Positions 15,646 to 22,697 of a stretch of DNA of 27,994 nucleotides are shown one piece after another. The stretch covers positions 1 through 27,994 of IMG/VR virus record IMGVR_UViG_3300009785_000064; one strand, given 5' to 3'. Both the position numbers and the translations under genes were made by a program. The stretch's first letter is position 1. Each line of letters begins with the position of its first letter. The stretch is from a virus. The notes under the pieces are model-generated. The model did not search any database, was not told where the DNA came from, and was given only the letters and a program-made list of their open reading frames with translations.

Positions 15646-15867
15646 ATGACATATTCCGAAGACCTAATTAAATTGCATCGGTACCAAATAGAAGCTTTGC
15701 AAGCTGAAAATTTACGGCTTACTAGTCTATTAGCGGTTGAAAGAGCTAAACTAGAAGTAGCTGAAGACTTAATAAATGAAAACAATTTTATTAACCAACT
15801 TAATAGTGAACACAATAAATTAAATCTTAAATATCAAAACAATGGAAAATCAAATTTTAAAAGGTAA
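15646..15867 (+). CDS. small coiled-coil early protein (73 aa)
   Basis: The 73-aa product is helical with leucines at coiled-coil spacing (IEALQAENLRLTSLLAVERAKLEVAE). The start is preceded by AAAACTAAACGATATG, the early start-associated sequence found also before 16847, 19283 and 22698, and by a TATATTG box at 15622-15628. It follows the ninG terminator. The stop overlaps the next gene by 26 bases. Function unknown. Confidence 0.72.
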   Translation: MTYSEDLIKLHRYQIEALQAENLRLTSLLAVERAKLEVAEDLINENNFINQLNSEHNKLNLKYQNNGKSNFKR

Positions 15868-16072
15868 AGTTACAAAAGTAGTCTCAGACGGTAAATGGAC
15901 TGACTTTAACAAATTCAAAGTAGAGATTGAAAACTCAAACAAAGAACTAGGTGAATTTAATTTTTTAGCTAGAGGTGAGTTTAAAAAACAAATTGGCGAC
16001 GACATTGAGTTTATTATTAAAAACGAAATGTATAAGTCAGCTAAAATTTATTATAAACCCTTAGATATATAA
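15842..16072 (+). CDS. OB-like small protein, paralogue 1 (76 aa)
   Basis: The 76-aa product (LKGKVTKVVSDGKWTDFNKFKVEIEN...) is a small beta-rich protein. It aligns by eye with the first half of the next protein: GKVTKV-DGKW-D-KFKVEIE...FNFLARGEF...IEFIIKNEMYKSAKI versus GKITHI-NGVWND-KYKVTFA...YTFFAIGDF...INYEVTNQEYKNAKI. The pattern of short strands fits an OB-like fold, and a nearby protein has an SSB-like acidic end. A DNA-binding or replication role is inferred. The starts of tandem copies suggest gene duplication. Confidence 0.72.
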   Translation: MENQILKGKVTKVVSDGKWTDFNKFKVEIENSNKELGEFNFLARGEFKKQIGDDIEFIIKNEMYKSAKIYYKPLDI

Positions 16073-16076
16073 AACT

Positions 16077-16457
16077 ATGAAAAACGGAAAAATCACACAC
16101 ATTGACCCTAACGGCGTCTGGAATGACAAAAGTAAATATAAAGTCACATTTGCAGACGGTAACCAGTATACATTTTTTGCTATAGGCGATTTTAAATTTA
16201 GCGTAGGCGAAATTATTAATTACGAGGTTACAAACCAGGAATACAAAAACGCTAAGATACCTAAAGACCAGTATAAAACTATAGAGCCTATGCCAGATTC
16301 AAATTTAATAACAACCGTAAAGTCTTACGACAAAAACGATATGATTATTAAACAGACTTGTTTAAAGGCTTCAGCTGAGTTTAACGCACAAAGAAGCGTA
16401 GGAATAGAAGACTTAATAAAAGACGCTGAATTAATGTATAACTGGGTAAAACAATAA
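16077..16457 (+). CDS. OB-like protein with C-terminal helical domain, paralogue 2 (126 aa)
   Basis: The first about 65 residues are a diverged copy of the preceding protein. The C-terminal part, DKNDMIIKQTCLKASAEFN then IEDLIKDAELMYNWVKQ, looks like a helical domain at the end of phage ssDNA-binding-type proteins in my memory, though I cannot name the family with certainty. It sits in a four-gene unit with a coiled-coil protein, its paralogue and an acid-tailed protein, next to the replicative ATPase. A role in single-stranded DNA handling is plausible. Confidence 0.7.
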   Translation: MKNGKITHIDPNGVWNDKSKYKVTFADGNQYTFFAIGDFKFSVGEIINYEVTNQEYKNAKIPKDQYKTIEPMPDSNLITTVKSYDKNDMIIKQTCLKASAEFNAQRSVGIEDLIKDAELMYNWVKQ

Positions 16458-16460
16458 GGT

Positions 16461-16769
16461 ATGGAAAGTAAAAGAATGGAATACAAGCAAGAATTTATAA
16501 ATAGTATAATTCCTAAAATTGGTAAAAAAGACTTTATAACTTGTGAGCTTCACATAAACGCCCAGGAACTTATAGACATATTTACTAAACATAAAAAACA
16601 TATTGAAAGTAATAACGGTTTTTTTAGTGTTTCTATACTGAAGTCTTTAAAAGACGAATCTAAATTGTATACTAAGTTTACGCAACTAGTAGAGGTTAAG
16701 GAAAACTCAGTAAGTCACAAAGAGCAAATGCCAGACCGAAATACTGTAGAGTCTGATCTACCTTTTTAA
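16461..16769 (+). CDS. small protein with SSB-like acidic tip (102 aa)
   Basis: The 102-aa product ends DRNTVESDLPF. This resembles the conserved C-terminal tip of bacterial single-strand binding proteins (DDDIPF), which recruits replication and repair partners. The body has alternating strands and charged helices without a recognisable SSB core. Two ATGs (16461 and 16476) are possible starts. Together with the two preceding OB-like genes it may form a phage ssDNA-binding set. The tip is observed; partner binding is inference. A terminator follows. Confidence 0.7.
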   Translation: MESKRMEYKQEFINSIIPKIGKKDFITCELHINAQELIDIFTKHKKHIESNNGFFSVSILKSLKDESKLYTKFTQLVEVKENSVSHKEQMPDRNTVESDLPF

Positions 16770-16791
16770 CAAAATAAAACAGTAAGTTTAT

Positions 16792-16815
16792 AGCCGATTA
16801 ATTTCGGCTTTTTTT
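16792..16815 (+). terminator. rho-independent terminator after the OB-like gene set
   Basis: AGCCGA (16792-16797) pairs perfectly with TCGGCT (16804-16809) over a six-base loop, and six T residues follow. The next gene begins 31 bases downstream at an early start-associated sequence. Confidence 0.85.
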
Positions 16816-16846
16816 ATCTTTAATAATCACTTAAAAACTATACGAT

Positions 16847-17755
16847 ATGTTTGTAGACTTTAATAGTCAAATAGAGACGATTCATAAAATTAGAACTGGG
16901 CAAATTAAAACCGGCTTAAAGCTAGGTATACCAGAAATAGATACGCATTTTGTTTTAAAGCCTTCAGACTTAAATTTATTTCTAGGACACGCTAACGTCG
17001 GTAAAACTTCTATAGTGTTATTTACTATGCTATGCTACAGCGTTAAGCATAACTGTAAATGGTTAATATACAGCTCAGAAAATGAGCCCTACGAATTAAT
17101 AAGAAAACTACTAGAATACTTAATTGAAGAGCCTATAGAGAGAATCATTCCTGAAGACTTTAACAAAGGAACTGAGTTTATAAAAAATCACTTTAAGTTT
17201 ATTTCTAACGAAAGACTGTATACTTATAAGGAATTAATAGAAGTAGCCGAACGAGCTAAGATAGGTTTTAAATACTCAGGTTTTCTAGTAGACCCTTATA
17301 ACAGTTTAGCTAAAGATAGGACCGTAGCAAAGGCTTTAGGTATGCACGAGTACGACTACGAGGTTTTAAGTACGTTTAGAATGTACTGTCAAAGAAATAA
17401 AATATCTTTATGGTTATGCGCCCACGCTAATACCGAAGCTCTTAGAAGAGTTTATAAGTCACCGCACGAATACGCTAACTACCCTATGGTTTGCGAGTCA
17501 AGCTCTATTGAAGGCGGCGGAAAATTCGTCAACCGTTGCGATTCTTTTGCGGTGGTACACCGTTTTATACAGCACCCTACCGACTTTATGTATTCCTTTT
17601 TACATATAAAGAAAATAAAATCTATAGAGACTGGCGGTCGGTGTACTAGCTTAGACGCTCCTATAAAAATGAGGGCACTTATTAACAACGTAGGCTATTC
17701 TATTAACAATGAAAGTATAATAAAAACACTAAAACTAGCAAACGCTCCTTTTTAA
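16847..17755 (+). CDS. DnaB/RecA-type ATPase, probable replicative helicase
   Basis: The 302-aa protein has a RecA-fold ATPase core: Walker A GHANVGKT at residues 47-54 and a Walker B region GFLVDP at about 145-150 with Asp149. A third motif, ISLWLCAHANTEALRR at about 186-201, matches the sensor-like strand of DnaB/RadA proteins. There is no primase or DnaB N-terminal domain, so it is shorter than DnaB (about 450 aa). It is the best candidate for the phage helicase. Its start has the early sequence ACTATACGATATG and a terminator lies just before, so it begins its own transcription unit. Confidence 0.82.
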   Translation: MFVDFNSQIETIHKIRTGQIKTGLKLGIPEIDTHFVLKPSDLNLFLGHANVGKTSIVLFTMLCYSVKHNCKWLIYSSENEPYELIRKLLEYLIEEPIERIIPEDFNKGTEFIKNHFKFISNERLYTYKELIEVAERAKIGFKYSGFLVDPYNSLAKDRTVAKALGMHEYDYEVLSTFRMYCQRNKISLWLCAHANTEALRRVYKSPHEYANYPMVCESSSIEGGGKFVNRCDSFAVVHRFIQHPTDFMYSFLHIKKIKSIETGGRCTSLDAPIKMRALINNVGYSINNESIIKTLKLANAPF

Positions 17756-17773
17756 ATTTTATATATTCAGTAT

Positions 17774-18364
17774 GTGAATATTTTAGAAAAACTTTATAAA
17801 AAGCATAAAACTTGGCTAGAAATAACCGAATCTTTTGGGGTTAACAAGTCCACCGCCCAGGACATCGTCTCCGAACTTTATATAAAAATAGACAACTTTA
17901 TTAAGTTAAAGCCGAATAATTCTTTAATGTTTAGCGACAACGAAGTCAACTATTATTTTATCTATGTATCAATTAGAAATTTAGTATTTGACTTAAAGCG
18001 TAAAGAAAAAAAGGTATCATTTGAACCTATTAAAGATAAATACTTTGCAGAAATTGAAGACTTTGACGCTGTAGATACTGACGACTACGCAAAGCATAAG
18101 GTTATTAATGACTGGTACGAAGACGAAAGTTATTTAGAAATGCTAGAAGACGCCCAGCTTTTAGAAGACTTTTCAGAAGACAAAATGAAAGTTTACTATA
18201 TACGTAGAATATTTAAAGAAGTTTTTTTAGAAAATACAAACGTTAGCAAATTATCTAGAAACACTAATATAACTTATTGGAGTCTTAGAAATACTATTAA
18301 AAACATAAAAAAGCAAATAAAAAACGACTATGAATTTAGGAAACATATTAGAGACGATTTTTAA
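17774..18364 (+). CDS. sigma-70-like HTH protein (196 aa)
   Basis: The 196-aa protein begins at GTG; the ATG two bases upstream is out of frame and stops at once. It has an N-terminal helical unit LYKKHKTWLEITESFGVNKSTAQDIVSELYIKI, then YIYVSIRNLVFDLKRKEKKV resembling sigma region 2, and an acidic linker. A C-terminal LSRNTNITYWSLRNTIKNIK resembles a region 4 helix-turn-helix. I recall this layout in flavobacterial phage proteins annotated as sigma-like. It could direct transcription from the AACGTTATATATAT late motifs; that link is speculation. The start is 18 bases after the helicase stop. Confidence 0.75.
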   Translation: MNILEKLYKKHKTWLEITESFGVNKSTAQDIVSELYIKIDNFIKLKPNNSLMFSDNEVNYYFIYVSIRNLVFDLKRKEKKVSFEPIKDKYFAEIEDFDAVDTDDYAKHKVINDWYEDESYLEMLEDAQLLEDFSEDKMKVYYIRRIFKEVFLENTNVSKLSRNTNITYWSLRNTIKNIKKQIKNDYEFRKHIRDDF

Positions 18365-18503
18365 ATATACCGGTATACAATGGCTTGTTAAAAAACTAGT
18401 AATAGATATTTTAGGCTACGAGAGCTGCGGCTGCGAAGACAGAAAAAAAGCTTTAAACAATATTACAATAATTAGAAAATATGACAAAGAAGACGTTAAG
18501 TAA
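18330..18503 (+). CDS. small CGCEDRK-type protein (57 aa)
   Basis: The 57-aa frame overlaps both neighbours (the sigma-like gene end and the next start). It has a hydrophobic-basic first half (NLGNILETIFKYTGIQWLVKKL) and a SCGCEDRKKALN motif. I recall a family of tiny Bacteroidota phage proteins with a GIGDTIE...TG...CGC(D/E)-RK..LN pattern; this fits. No function is known. The dense overlap is typical of real coupled phage genes. Confidence 0.7.
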   Translation: MNLGNILETIFKYTGIQWLVKKLVIDILGYESCGCEDRKKALNNITIIRKYDKEDVK

Positions 18504-18714
18504 AGAAGACTTTAAATACTGGGGTAATTTTAGAGACAACGCTAAAGACCGAATCTCAGGATCTGAATTTAAGAGACTAAGCCTTATTCATTCAGAGCTT
18601 TTTTCGCACCGATATTATTTGCCTTGTACTTGTAACCCAGCCGGTATACAGAAATTTATAGACGACATTAATAATGTTTACGATTTAATGAATACAAATA
18701 ATCACATTAAATAA
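18481..18714 (+). CDS. small early protein with LPCTCNPAG motif (77 aa)
   Basis: The 77-aa product overlaps the previous gene by 23 bases. It has a helical N-terminal half (DFKYWGNFRDNAKDRISGSEFKRL) and a YYLPCTCNPAGIQKFIDDIN segment near residue 48. The PCTCN...W/I...L pattern occurs in a small flavobacterial phage protein I remember. Two close Cys might bind metal. Function unknown. Confidence 0.72.
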   Translation: MTKKTLSKEDFKYWGNFRDNAKDRISGSEFKRLSLIHSELFSHRYYLPCTCNPAGIQKFIDDINNVYDLMNTNNHIK

Positions 18715-18748
18715 TAAAACAAATAACAAAGCTAGCAAATATTGGCAA

Positions 18749-19222
18749 ATGGATATAGATAAAACAACTAAGTTTGAAAAGGCTACAGTACAAATATTAA
18801 ACTTAGACGGCTGGAATTTAAAACATATAGGCGGTATGTCTAGATACGACGCTAAAGGCTTTACGCCAAAAGGACACCCAGCTGTATTAGAAATGAAATT
18901 TCGTACTAAATACTACGAGGGCAAAATGATAGAAAAAAAGAAATACGACGCTTTAATGTCTATGCCTGGCGACATTGTAAAACTTTATTTTGTAGCCGAT
19001 CCTAAAGGTAACTATCTATTTTGGTTAAATGATATGTCTATGCCTACTCTAGAAACCGTTAGAGCTTCTAAAACTACATACTGGGGGGGTGACAAAGAGA
19101 CTAAAGAAGTATACTATTTAAACGAAAGTAAAGCTAGTATAGTTACCTATAACGAAGTGGACCCACAGCCAAGCCCTTGGGCTGAATATTTTAGCAAAGA
19201 AAACGAAAGTAAAAAGAAATAA
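18749..19222 (+). CDS. PD-(D/E)XK nuclease-like protein (157 aa)
   Basis: The 157-aa product contains SRYDAKGFTPKGHPAVLEMKFRT at about 31-53. The order Asp32/33, then Glu-x-Lys (LEMKFR) fits a PD-(D/E)XK nuclease core, and flanking YFVADPKGNYLFWLN is a beta strand region. It may be a resolvase or a repair/recombination nuclease working with NinG and the RecE-like gene. Exact family is uncertain. The tail is polar. The gene is the last of its unit before an early promoter. Confidence 0.68.
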   Translation: MDIDKTTKFEKATVQILNLDGWNLKHIGGMSRYDAKGFTPKGHPAVLEMKFRTKYYEGKMIEKKKYDALMSMPGDIVKLYFVADPKGNYLFWLNDMSMPTLETVRASKTTYWGGDKETKEVYYLNESKASIVTYNEVDPQPSPWAEYFSKENESKKK

Positions 19223-19232
19223 TAAACAACGC

Positions 19233-19261
19233 TTGTTAAGAAGTTTATTTATTGTATATTG
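19233..19261 (+). promoter_or_regulatory. Bacteroidota-type promoter, early copy 1
   Basis: TTG at 19233-19235 and TATATTG at 19255-19261 are separated by 19 bases, which fits the Bacteroidota TTG-N19/21-TAnnTTTG pattern with one base less in the -7 box. The 17-bp block TTTATTTATTGTATATT (19244-19260) recurs exactly at 22641-22657. The gene at 19283 starts 22 bases after the -7 box. Confidence 0.6.
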
Positions 19262-19282
19262 CTAACCTAAACTATATACGAT

Positions 19283-19594
19283 ATGGAAACAAAAAACAAC
19301 AATGTATTAGACATCGAAGAGCTAACTTTTTTCAATGAATTTCAGCTATTAACTACTCTTTTAAAAAATTGGAATGAAAAGGCTGAGCAAAAGAAAATTA
19401 CAGACAAAGCCCAGCAAGAGTTAACAAACGCTAGTAGCGCCTTAAGCAAAATAGGAATGTACGTATTAAACCTACAAAGTAGACAACGGACATACGATAT
19501 ACAATTAAGTAAATGGCGAATGAAAAAACTAGAAGCTGAAGCCGAAACTAAAAAGCTATACCAAACTTTAGTAGACTCAAAAATAGAACTATGA
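19283..19594 (+). CDS. coiled-coil early protein (103 aa)
   Basis: The 103-aa product is helical and Glu/Lys-rich with probable coiled coil (about residues 29-95; KIGMYVLNLQSRQRTYDIQLSKW). The start is preceded by ACTATATACGATATG behind the promoter at 19233-19261. It starts a unit of small genes and the RecE-like nuclease. The stop overlaps the next start (ATGA). Function unknown. Confidence 0.75.
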   Translation: METKNNNVLDIEELTFFNEFQLLTTLLKNWNEKAEQKKITDKAQQELTNASSALSKIGMYVLNLQSRQRTYDIQLSKWRMKKLEAEAETKKLYQTLVDSKIEL

Positions 19595-19743
19595 AAAATT
19601 ACGAGATCGAATACTGGCGGTATACCGAAGACGGTTACGATAATGAGTATATAACGGTAGAAGCAAAAAACGAAACTGAGGCATTAACAAAGGCAAAGTC
19701 TTTAACTAGATTTTCTAAAAGACATAAAATATATGAAAAATAA
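19591..19743 (+). CDS. small early protein (50 aa)
   Basis: The 50-aa product starts inside the previous stop (ATGA) and overlaps the start of the RecE-like gene by 11 bases. It reads MKNYEIEYWRYTEDG...EYITVEAKNETEALTKAKSL. A beta-strand-then-helix shape is suggested by the sequence. No family is recognised. Gene coupling on both sides supports it. Confidence 0.65.
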   Translation: MKNYEIEYWRYTEDGYDNEYITVEAKNETEALTKAKSLTRFSKRHKIYEK

Positions 19744-20515
19744 AATAAAATTATTAGACGGTAAATTATACGACAAAAAACCACTATTAGAAAAAATGCT
19801 AGACGATAGCTTTTATTACGGTGAACTTAATAAATTAGCCTTAAGTAGCTCTAGCCTTAAGTTAATGTTAGACAGTCCTAAGACTTATTATTATATTACT
19901 AAGTACGGTCAAAATTCTAGCAGCCCAGCTTTGACAGCCGGTCATTTATTTCACCTAGCTATATTGGAGCCGGAAAAATACGCCGACTTAAGATTTATAG
20001 ACGTACAAAGTAAAAACACTAAAAAGTTTAAAGAGGCTAAACTAGAGTACGGCGAAGTATATACCGCTAAAGAGCAAAACGATAATAACAGACTTATAGA
20101 CGCTTTTTATAAAAACCCTAAAGCTGTAGAATTACTGGGCGACAGTACGACCGAGGTCCCAGGAATCGTAGATATATACGGAAAACCTTTTAGAGCAAAG
20201 GCTGACATACTAAAAAACCAAGGCGGCATAGTAGATTTAAAAACAACGGTAGACGTTCAAAACTTTAATAAGTCAGCGTACCGGTATAAGTATCATTTAC
20301 AAGTCGCTATATATTGCGAAGCGTTTAACTGTAGTTATAAAGACTTTACTTTTTTATGTATTGACAAAGCTAATCTAGATATTGGAATTTGGAACGTTAG
20401 CGAAGAGTTTTACGAGTACGGACGAAAAGAGCTACAAAAAGGTATAGAGCTATACGACACCTACATAAGAGACGACTTTGACATAAACGATTATACAATT
20501 CAAGGGACGTTGTAA
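19733..20515 (+). CDS. RecE-like PD-(D/E)XK exonuclease
   Basis: The 260-aa protein fits the phage RecE/PDDEXK exonuclease family. LSSSSLKLMLDSPKTYYY occurs at about 37-54, GHLFHLAILEPEKY at about 70-83 with a conserved His, and the catalytic core FRAKADILKNQGGIVDLKTT at about 153-172. Asp158 and Asp168-x-Lys170 take the D...(D/E)XK places. Near the end, YKYHLQVAIYCEAF matches the conserved QVA-Y-EA helix. These enzymes resect double-stranded ends to allow annealing-based recombination. No single-strand annealing partner is obvious, though the OB-like genes at 15842-16769 might serve. Confidence 0.83.
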   Translation: MKNKIKLLDGKLYDKKPLLEKMLDDSFYYGELNKLALSSSSLKLMLDSPKTYYYITKYGQNSSSPALTAGHLFHLAILEPEKYADLRFIDVQSKNTKKFKEAKLEYGEVYTAKEQNDNNRLIDAFYKNPKAVELLGDSTTEVPGIVDIYGKPFRAKADILKNQGGIVDLKTTVDVQNFNKSAYRYKYHLQVAIYCEAFNCSYKDFTFLCIDKANLDIGIWNVSEEFYEYGRKELQKGIELYDTYIRDDFDINDYTIQGTL

Positions 20516-20526
20516 AAATAAATAAA

Positions 20527-20676
20527 ATGAAACAAAAGAAGTCAACTCAGGCGCAAAGAATAACCCAGCTAGAAAACGCTGTAGTGAATTTACATAACTT
20601 AATCTTAAACTATAATCAAATGGTTTTAGAATTATACAATCAAAAAAATGATAACGGACCCAATACTACACCTTAG
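20527..20676 (+). CDS. small coiled-coil microprotein (49 aa)
   Basis: The 49-aa frame lies between the RecE-like gene and the DnaA-like gene, overlapping the latter by 29 bases. After a basic start (MKQKKSTQAQ) comes RITQLENAVVNLHNLILNYNQMVLELYN, which has coiled-coil spacing of Leu/Val/Ile. The tail is polar. No function is known. Confidence 0.6.
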   Translation: MKQKKSTQAQRITQLENAVVNLHNLILNYNQMVLELYNQKNDNGPNTTP

Positions 20677-21085
20677 CCAAGTCAAACTTACTAACTCGCA
20701 AATTAAACGTATAGCCGACTTAGTTATATGCCATACAAAAACCGACATATTTGATAAGTCTAAAAGCCAAAACATAGTAGACGCTAGAGCACTATTCGAC
20801 TATATAATGAGAGTAGAGTTTAATCAAACGCTTTTTAATATACGAGACTATTATTTGTCTAAAGGAAAAAAACGACACCATACTACTATAATGTATTCGG
20901 TTAAGAATTTTACAGACGTCGTTTATAGAAACCCTCACTATTTAGAAATTGTAGAAATCGTCCTAACTAAAGAAGTAAGCCCTAGACAAATAACTAATAT
21001 CTACGAACAACTAAAGTTTGTTAAAACTAAAAAACAACTAAAGAAAATAAAAGAGTTTATTTCAGAAACAATTAACGAAGCTTAG
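20648..21085 (+). CDS. DnaA domain IV-like DNA-binding protein (145 aa)
   Basis: The 145-aa product resembles the DNA-binding domain of DnaA. A helical core with NIVDARALFDYIMRVEF (about 43-58) is followed by YYLSKGKKRHHTTIMYSVKNF at about 68-88. The RHHTTIMYSVK stretch parallels the DnaA signature (G-x-R-x-H-T-T/S-V-x-x-A). It lacks the AAA+ domain. It could bind origin-like repeats, possibly those at 14690-14787, or act as a regulator. It is the last gene before the terminase unit. Confidence 0.75.
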   Translation: MITDPILHLSQVKLTNSQIKRIADLVICHTKTDIFDKSKSQNIVDARALFDYIMRVEFNQTLFNIRDYYLSKGKKRHHTTIMYSVKNFTDVVYRNPHYLEIVEIVLTKEVSPRQITNIYEQLKFVKTKKQLKKIKEFISETINEA

Positions 21086-21100
21086 CAAATTTAAAAAGAA

Positions 21101-21115
21101 TACGTTATATATATA
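21101..21115 (+). promoter_or_regulatory. late start-associated motif, copy 4
   Basis: TACGTTATATATATA abuts the ATG at 21116. It lies in the 30-base gap between the DnaA-like gene and terminase, so terminase may have its own late start within an otherwise continuous region. Confidence 0.55.
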
Positions 21116-21469
21116 ATGAATGACAAAAGTGACACTAAAAAAAAGATGCTAGAAGCCCTAGAATTTAATCTAGGTATTGTTTCGCATAGCTGCACAGCTT
21201 GTAACATAAGCCGTCAAACGCATTACCAATGGCTTAAGAATGACGAAGACTACAAAGAAGAGGTCGAAGCTATTACAGAGTCAGCTATAGATTTTGTCGA
21301 GTCTAAACTATATGACCGGATCAAACATAATTGTACGGCTAGTATAATTTTCTATTTAAAGACCAGAGCAAAAAGTAGAGGTTACCAGGAACGGACCGAG
21401 CTTGTAATGCCTGAAGCTAGAAAATTTGAAATAGAAATCTTAGGCTCCATAGATGAAAATACAGACTAA
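21116..21469 (+). CDS. terminase small subunit
   Basis: The 117-aa product has an HTH (FNLGIVSHSCTACNISRQTHYQWLKN at about 18-43) typical of phage small terminase subunits that bind the packaging site. A central acidic helix FVESKLYDRIKHNCTASIIFYLKT at about 61-84 likely mediates oligomerisation. RGYQERTE follows. Its overlap with the large subunit (17 bases) is characteristic. The packaging (pac/cos) site is probably near or inside this gene, but is not identified. Confidence 0.85.
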   Translation: MNDKSDTKKKMLEALEFNLGIVSHSCTACNISRQTHYQWLKNDEDYKEEVEAITESAIDFVESKLYDRIKHNCTASIIFYLKTRAKSRGYQERTELVMPEARKFEIEILGSIDENTD

Positions 21470-22610
21470 CATAGTATTTGATTATTTAAACAAATCTAAA
21501 GACAAAATAAAAATATTCCAAGGCGGTACTAGAAGTGGTAAAACCTATAATATTGTTATGTGGCTAATCTTTGGTTATGCTATGCGTCAAACCGGTAAAA
21601 CTATTACAATCTTTAGGGCTACCTACCCAGCGCTTAGGGCTACAGTAATGAGAGATTTTTTTGATATCTTAGAACTTTACGATTTATATGTAGACAAAGA
21701 TCACAATAAAAGTAATAGCGAATACAGACTAAACGGTAACCTATTTGAATTTGTTAGCATAGATCAGCCTAGCAGACTTAAAGGACGTAAAAGAGACATA
21801 GCCTTTTTAAACGAAGCTAACGAATGCTCTTACGAATCTTATAACCAAATACTGTTTAGGACCCTAGAGGCTGTTATAATGGACTATAACCCTAGCGACG
21901 AATACAGCTGGATATACTCAAAGGTCAAAACTAGAGACGACGCATTTTTTAATATAACAACTTATAAAGATAATCGGTTTTTAAGTCCTGACATAATAAA
22001 AGAAATAGAACGCCTAAGAGATACAGACCAAGACTATTGGCGCGTATACGGTTTAGGTCAAGTCGGTAGAAATAGAGCTACAGTATTTAATTACTTAGAA
22101 GTATCTAAGGTCCCTGAAGAGGCTGAGTTTATAGCCGGCGGCTTAGACTGGGGTTTTGTTAACGATCCGAGCTGTATGGTTTTTTCTTACATATTAGACG
22201 ATAACCTTTATATAGACGAAATGTTTTACCAATACGGAATGACAAATCGAGACATACACAATAAATTTATCGAACTAGGTTTTCCTAGAAATACAGAAAT
22301 ATTTGCTGACTCAGCCGAACCTAAGTCTGTAGACGAATTGTATCGCTTTGGCTGGAATGTCAAGTCAGCTCAAAAAGGAAAAGACAGTATTAATATGGGT
22401 ATAGATTTATTAAAAAGATATAAGCTTCATATTACTAGCCGAAGCTCTAACGCTTTAAAAGAGTTTAAAAACTATAAGTGGCAAGAAGACAAAAACGGTA
22501 CGCTCTTAAATGTACCAATACAAAAAAACGACCATACAATCGACTCGACTAGATACTCGATTATTAAAAAGTTAACCAGACCTAGAGTAGCAAGGTACGC
22601 AATTAGGTAA
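21453..22610 (+). CDS. terminase large subunit
   Basis: The 385-aa protein has Walker A GGTRSGKT at residues 24-31, a Walker B region DIAFLNEANE at about 115-124, and a nuclease domain starting GGLDWGFVNDPS (Asp232), followed by IFADSAEP (Asp286). It is the packaging motor and endonuclease. The C-terminal region ends basic (KKLTRPRVARYAIR). Length is slightly short for TerL (about 400-500). It is followed by the second promoter region and small genes, not by the portal gene. Confidence 0.95.
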   Translation: MKIQTNIVFDYLNKSKDKIKIFQGGTRSGKTYNIVMWLIFGYAMRQTGKTITIFRATYPALRATVMRDFFDILELYDLYVDKDHNKSNSEYRLNGNLFEFVSIDQPSRLKGRKRDIAFLNEANECSYESYNQILFRTLEAVIMDYNPSDEYSWIYSKVKTRDDAFFNITTYKDNRFLSPDIIKEIERLRDTDQDYWRVYGLGQVGRNRATVFNYLEVSKVPEEAEFIAGGLDWGFVNDPSCMVFSYILDDNLYIDEMFYQYGMTNRDIHNKFIELGFPRNTEIFADSAEPKSVDELYRFGWNVKSAQKGKDSINMGIDLLKRYKLHITSRSSNALKEFKNYKWQEDKNGTLLNVPIQKNDHTIDSTRYSIIKKLTRPRVARYAIR

Positions 22611-22628
22611 AAGTTTTGTTAACATAGC

Positions 22629-22658
22629 TTGTGTATATCGTTTATTTATTGTATATTA
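22629..22658 (+). promoter_or_regulatory. Bacteroidota-type promoter, early copy 2
   Basis: TTG at 22629-22631 and TATATTA at 22652-22658 are separated by 20 bases. The block TTTATTTATTGTATATT at 22641-22657 is identical to that at 19244-19260. The transcript would lead to the gene with the ACGATATG start at 22698. Confidence 0.58.
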
Positions 22659-22697
22659 AAAATGTTAGCAACGAAGCTATCACTTAAAATTTACGAT

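Noticed and set aside
22629-22697. Longer N-terminal extension of the 22698 gene
   Set aside because: The extension would cover the promoter and start sequence; ATG 22698 has the shared TTACGATATG context.
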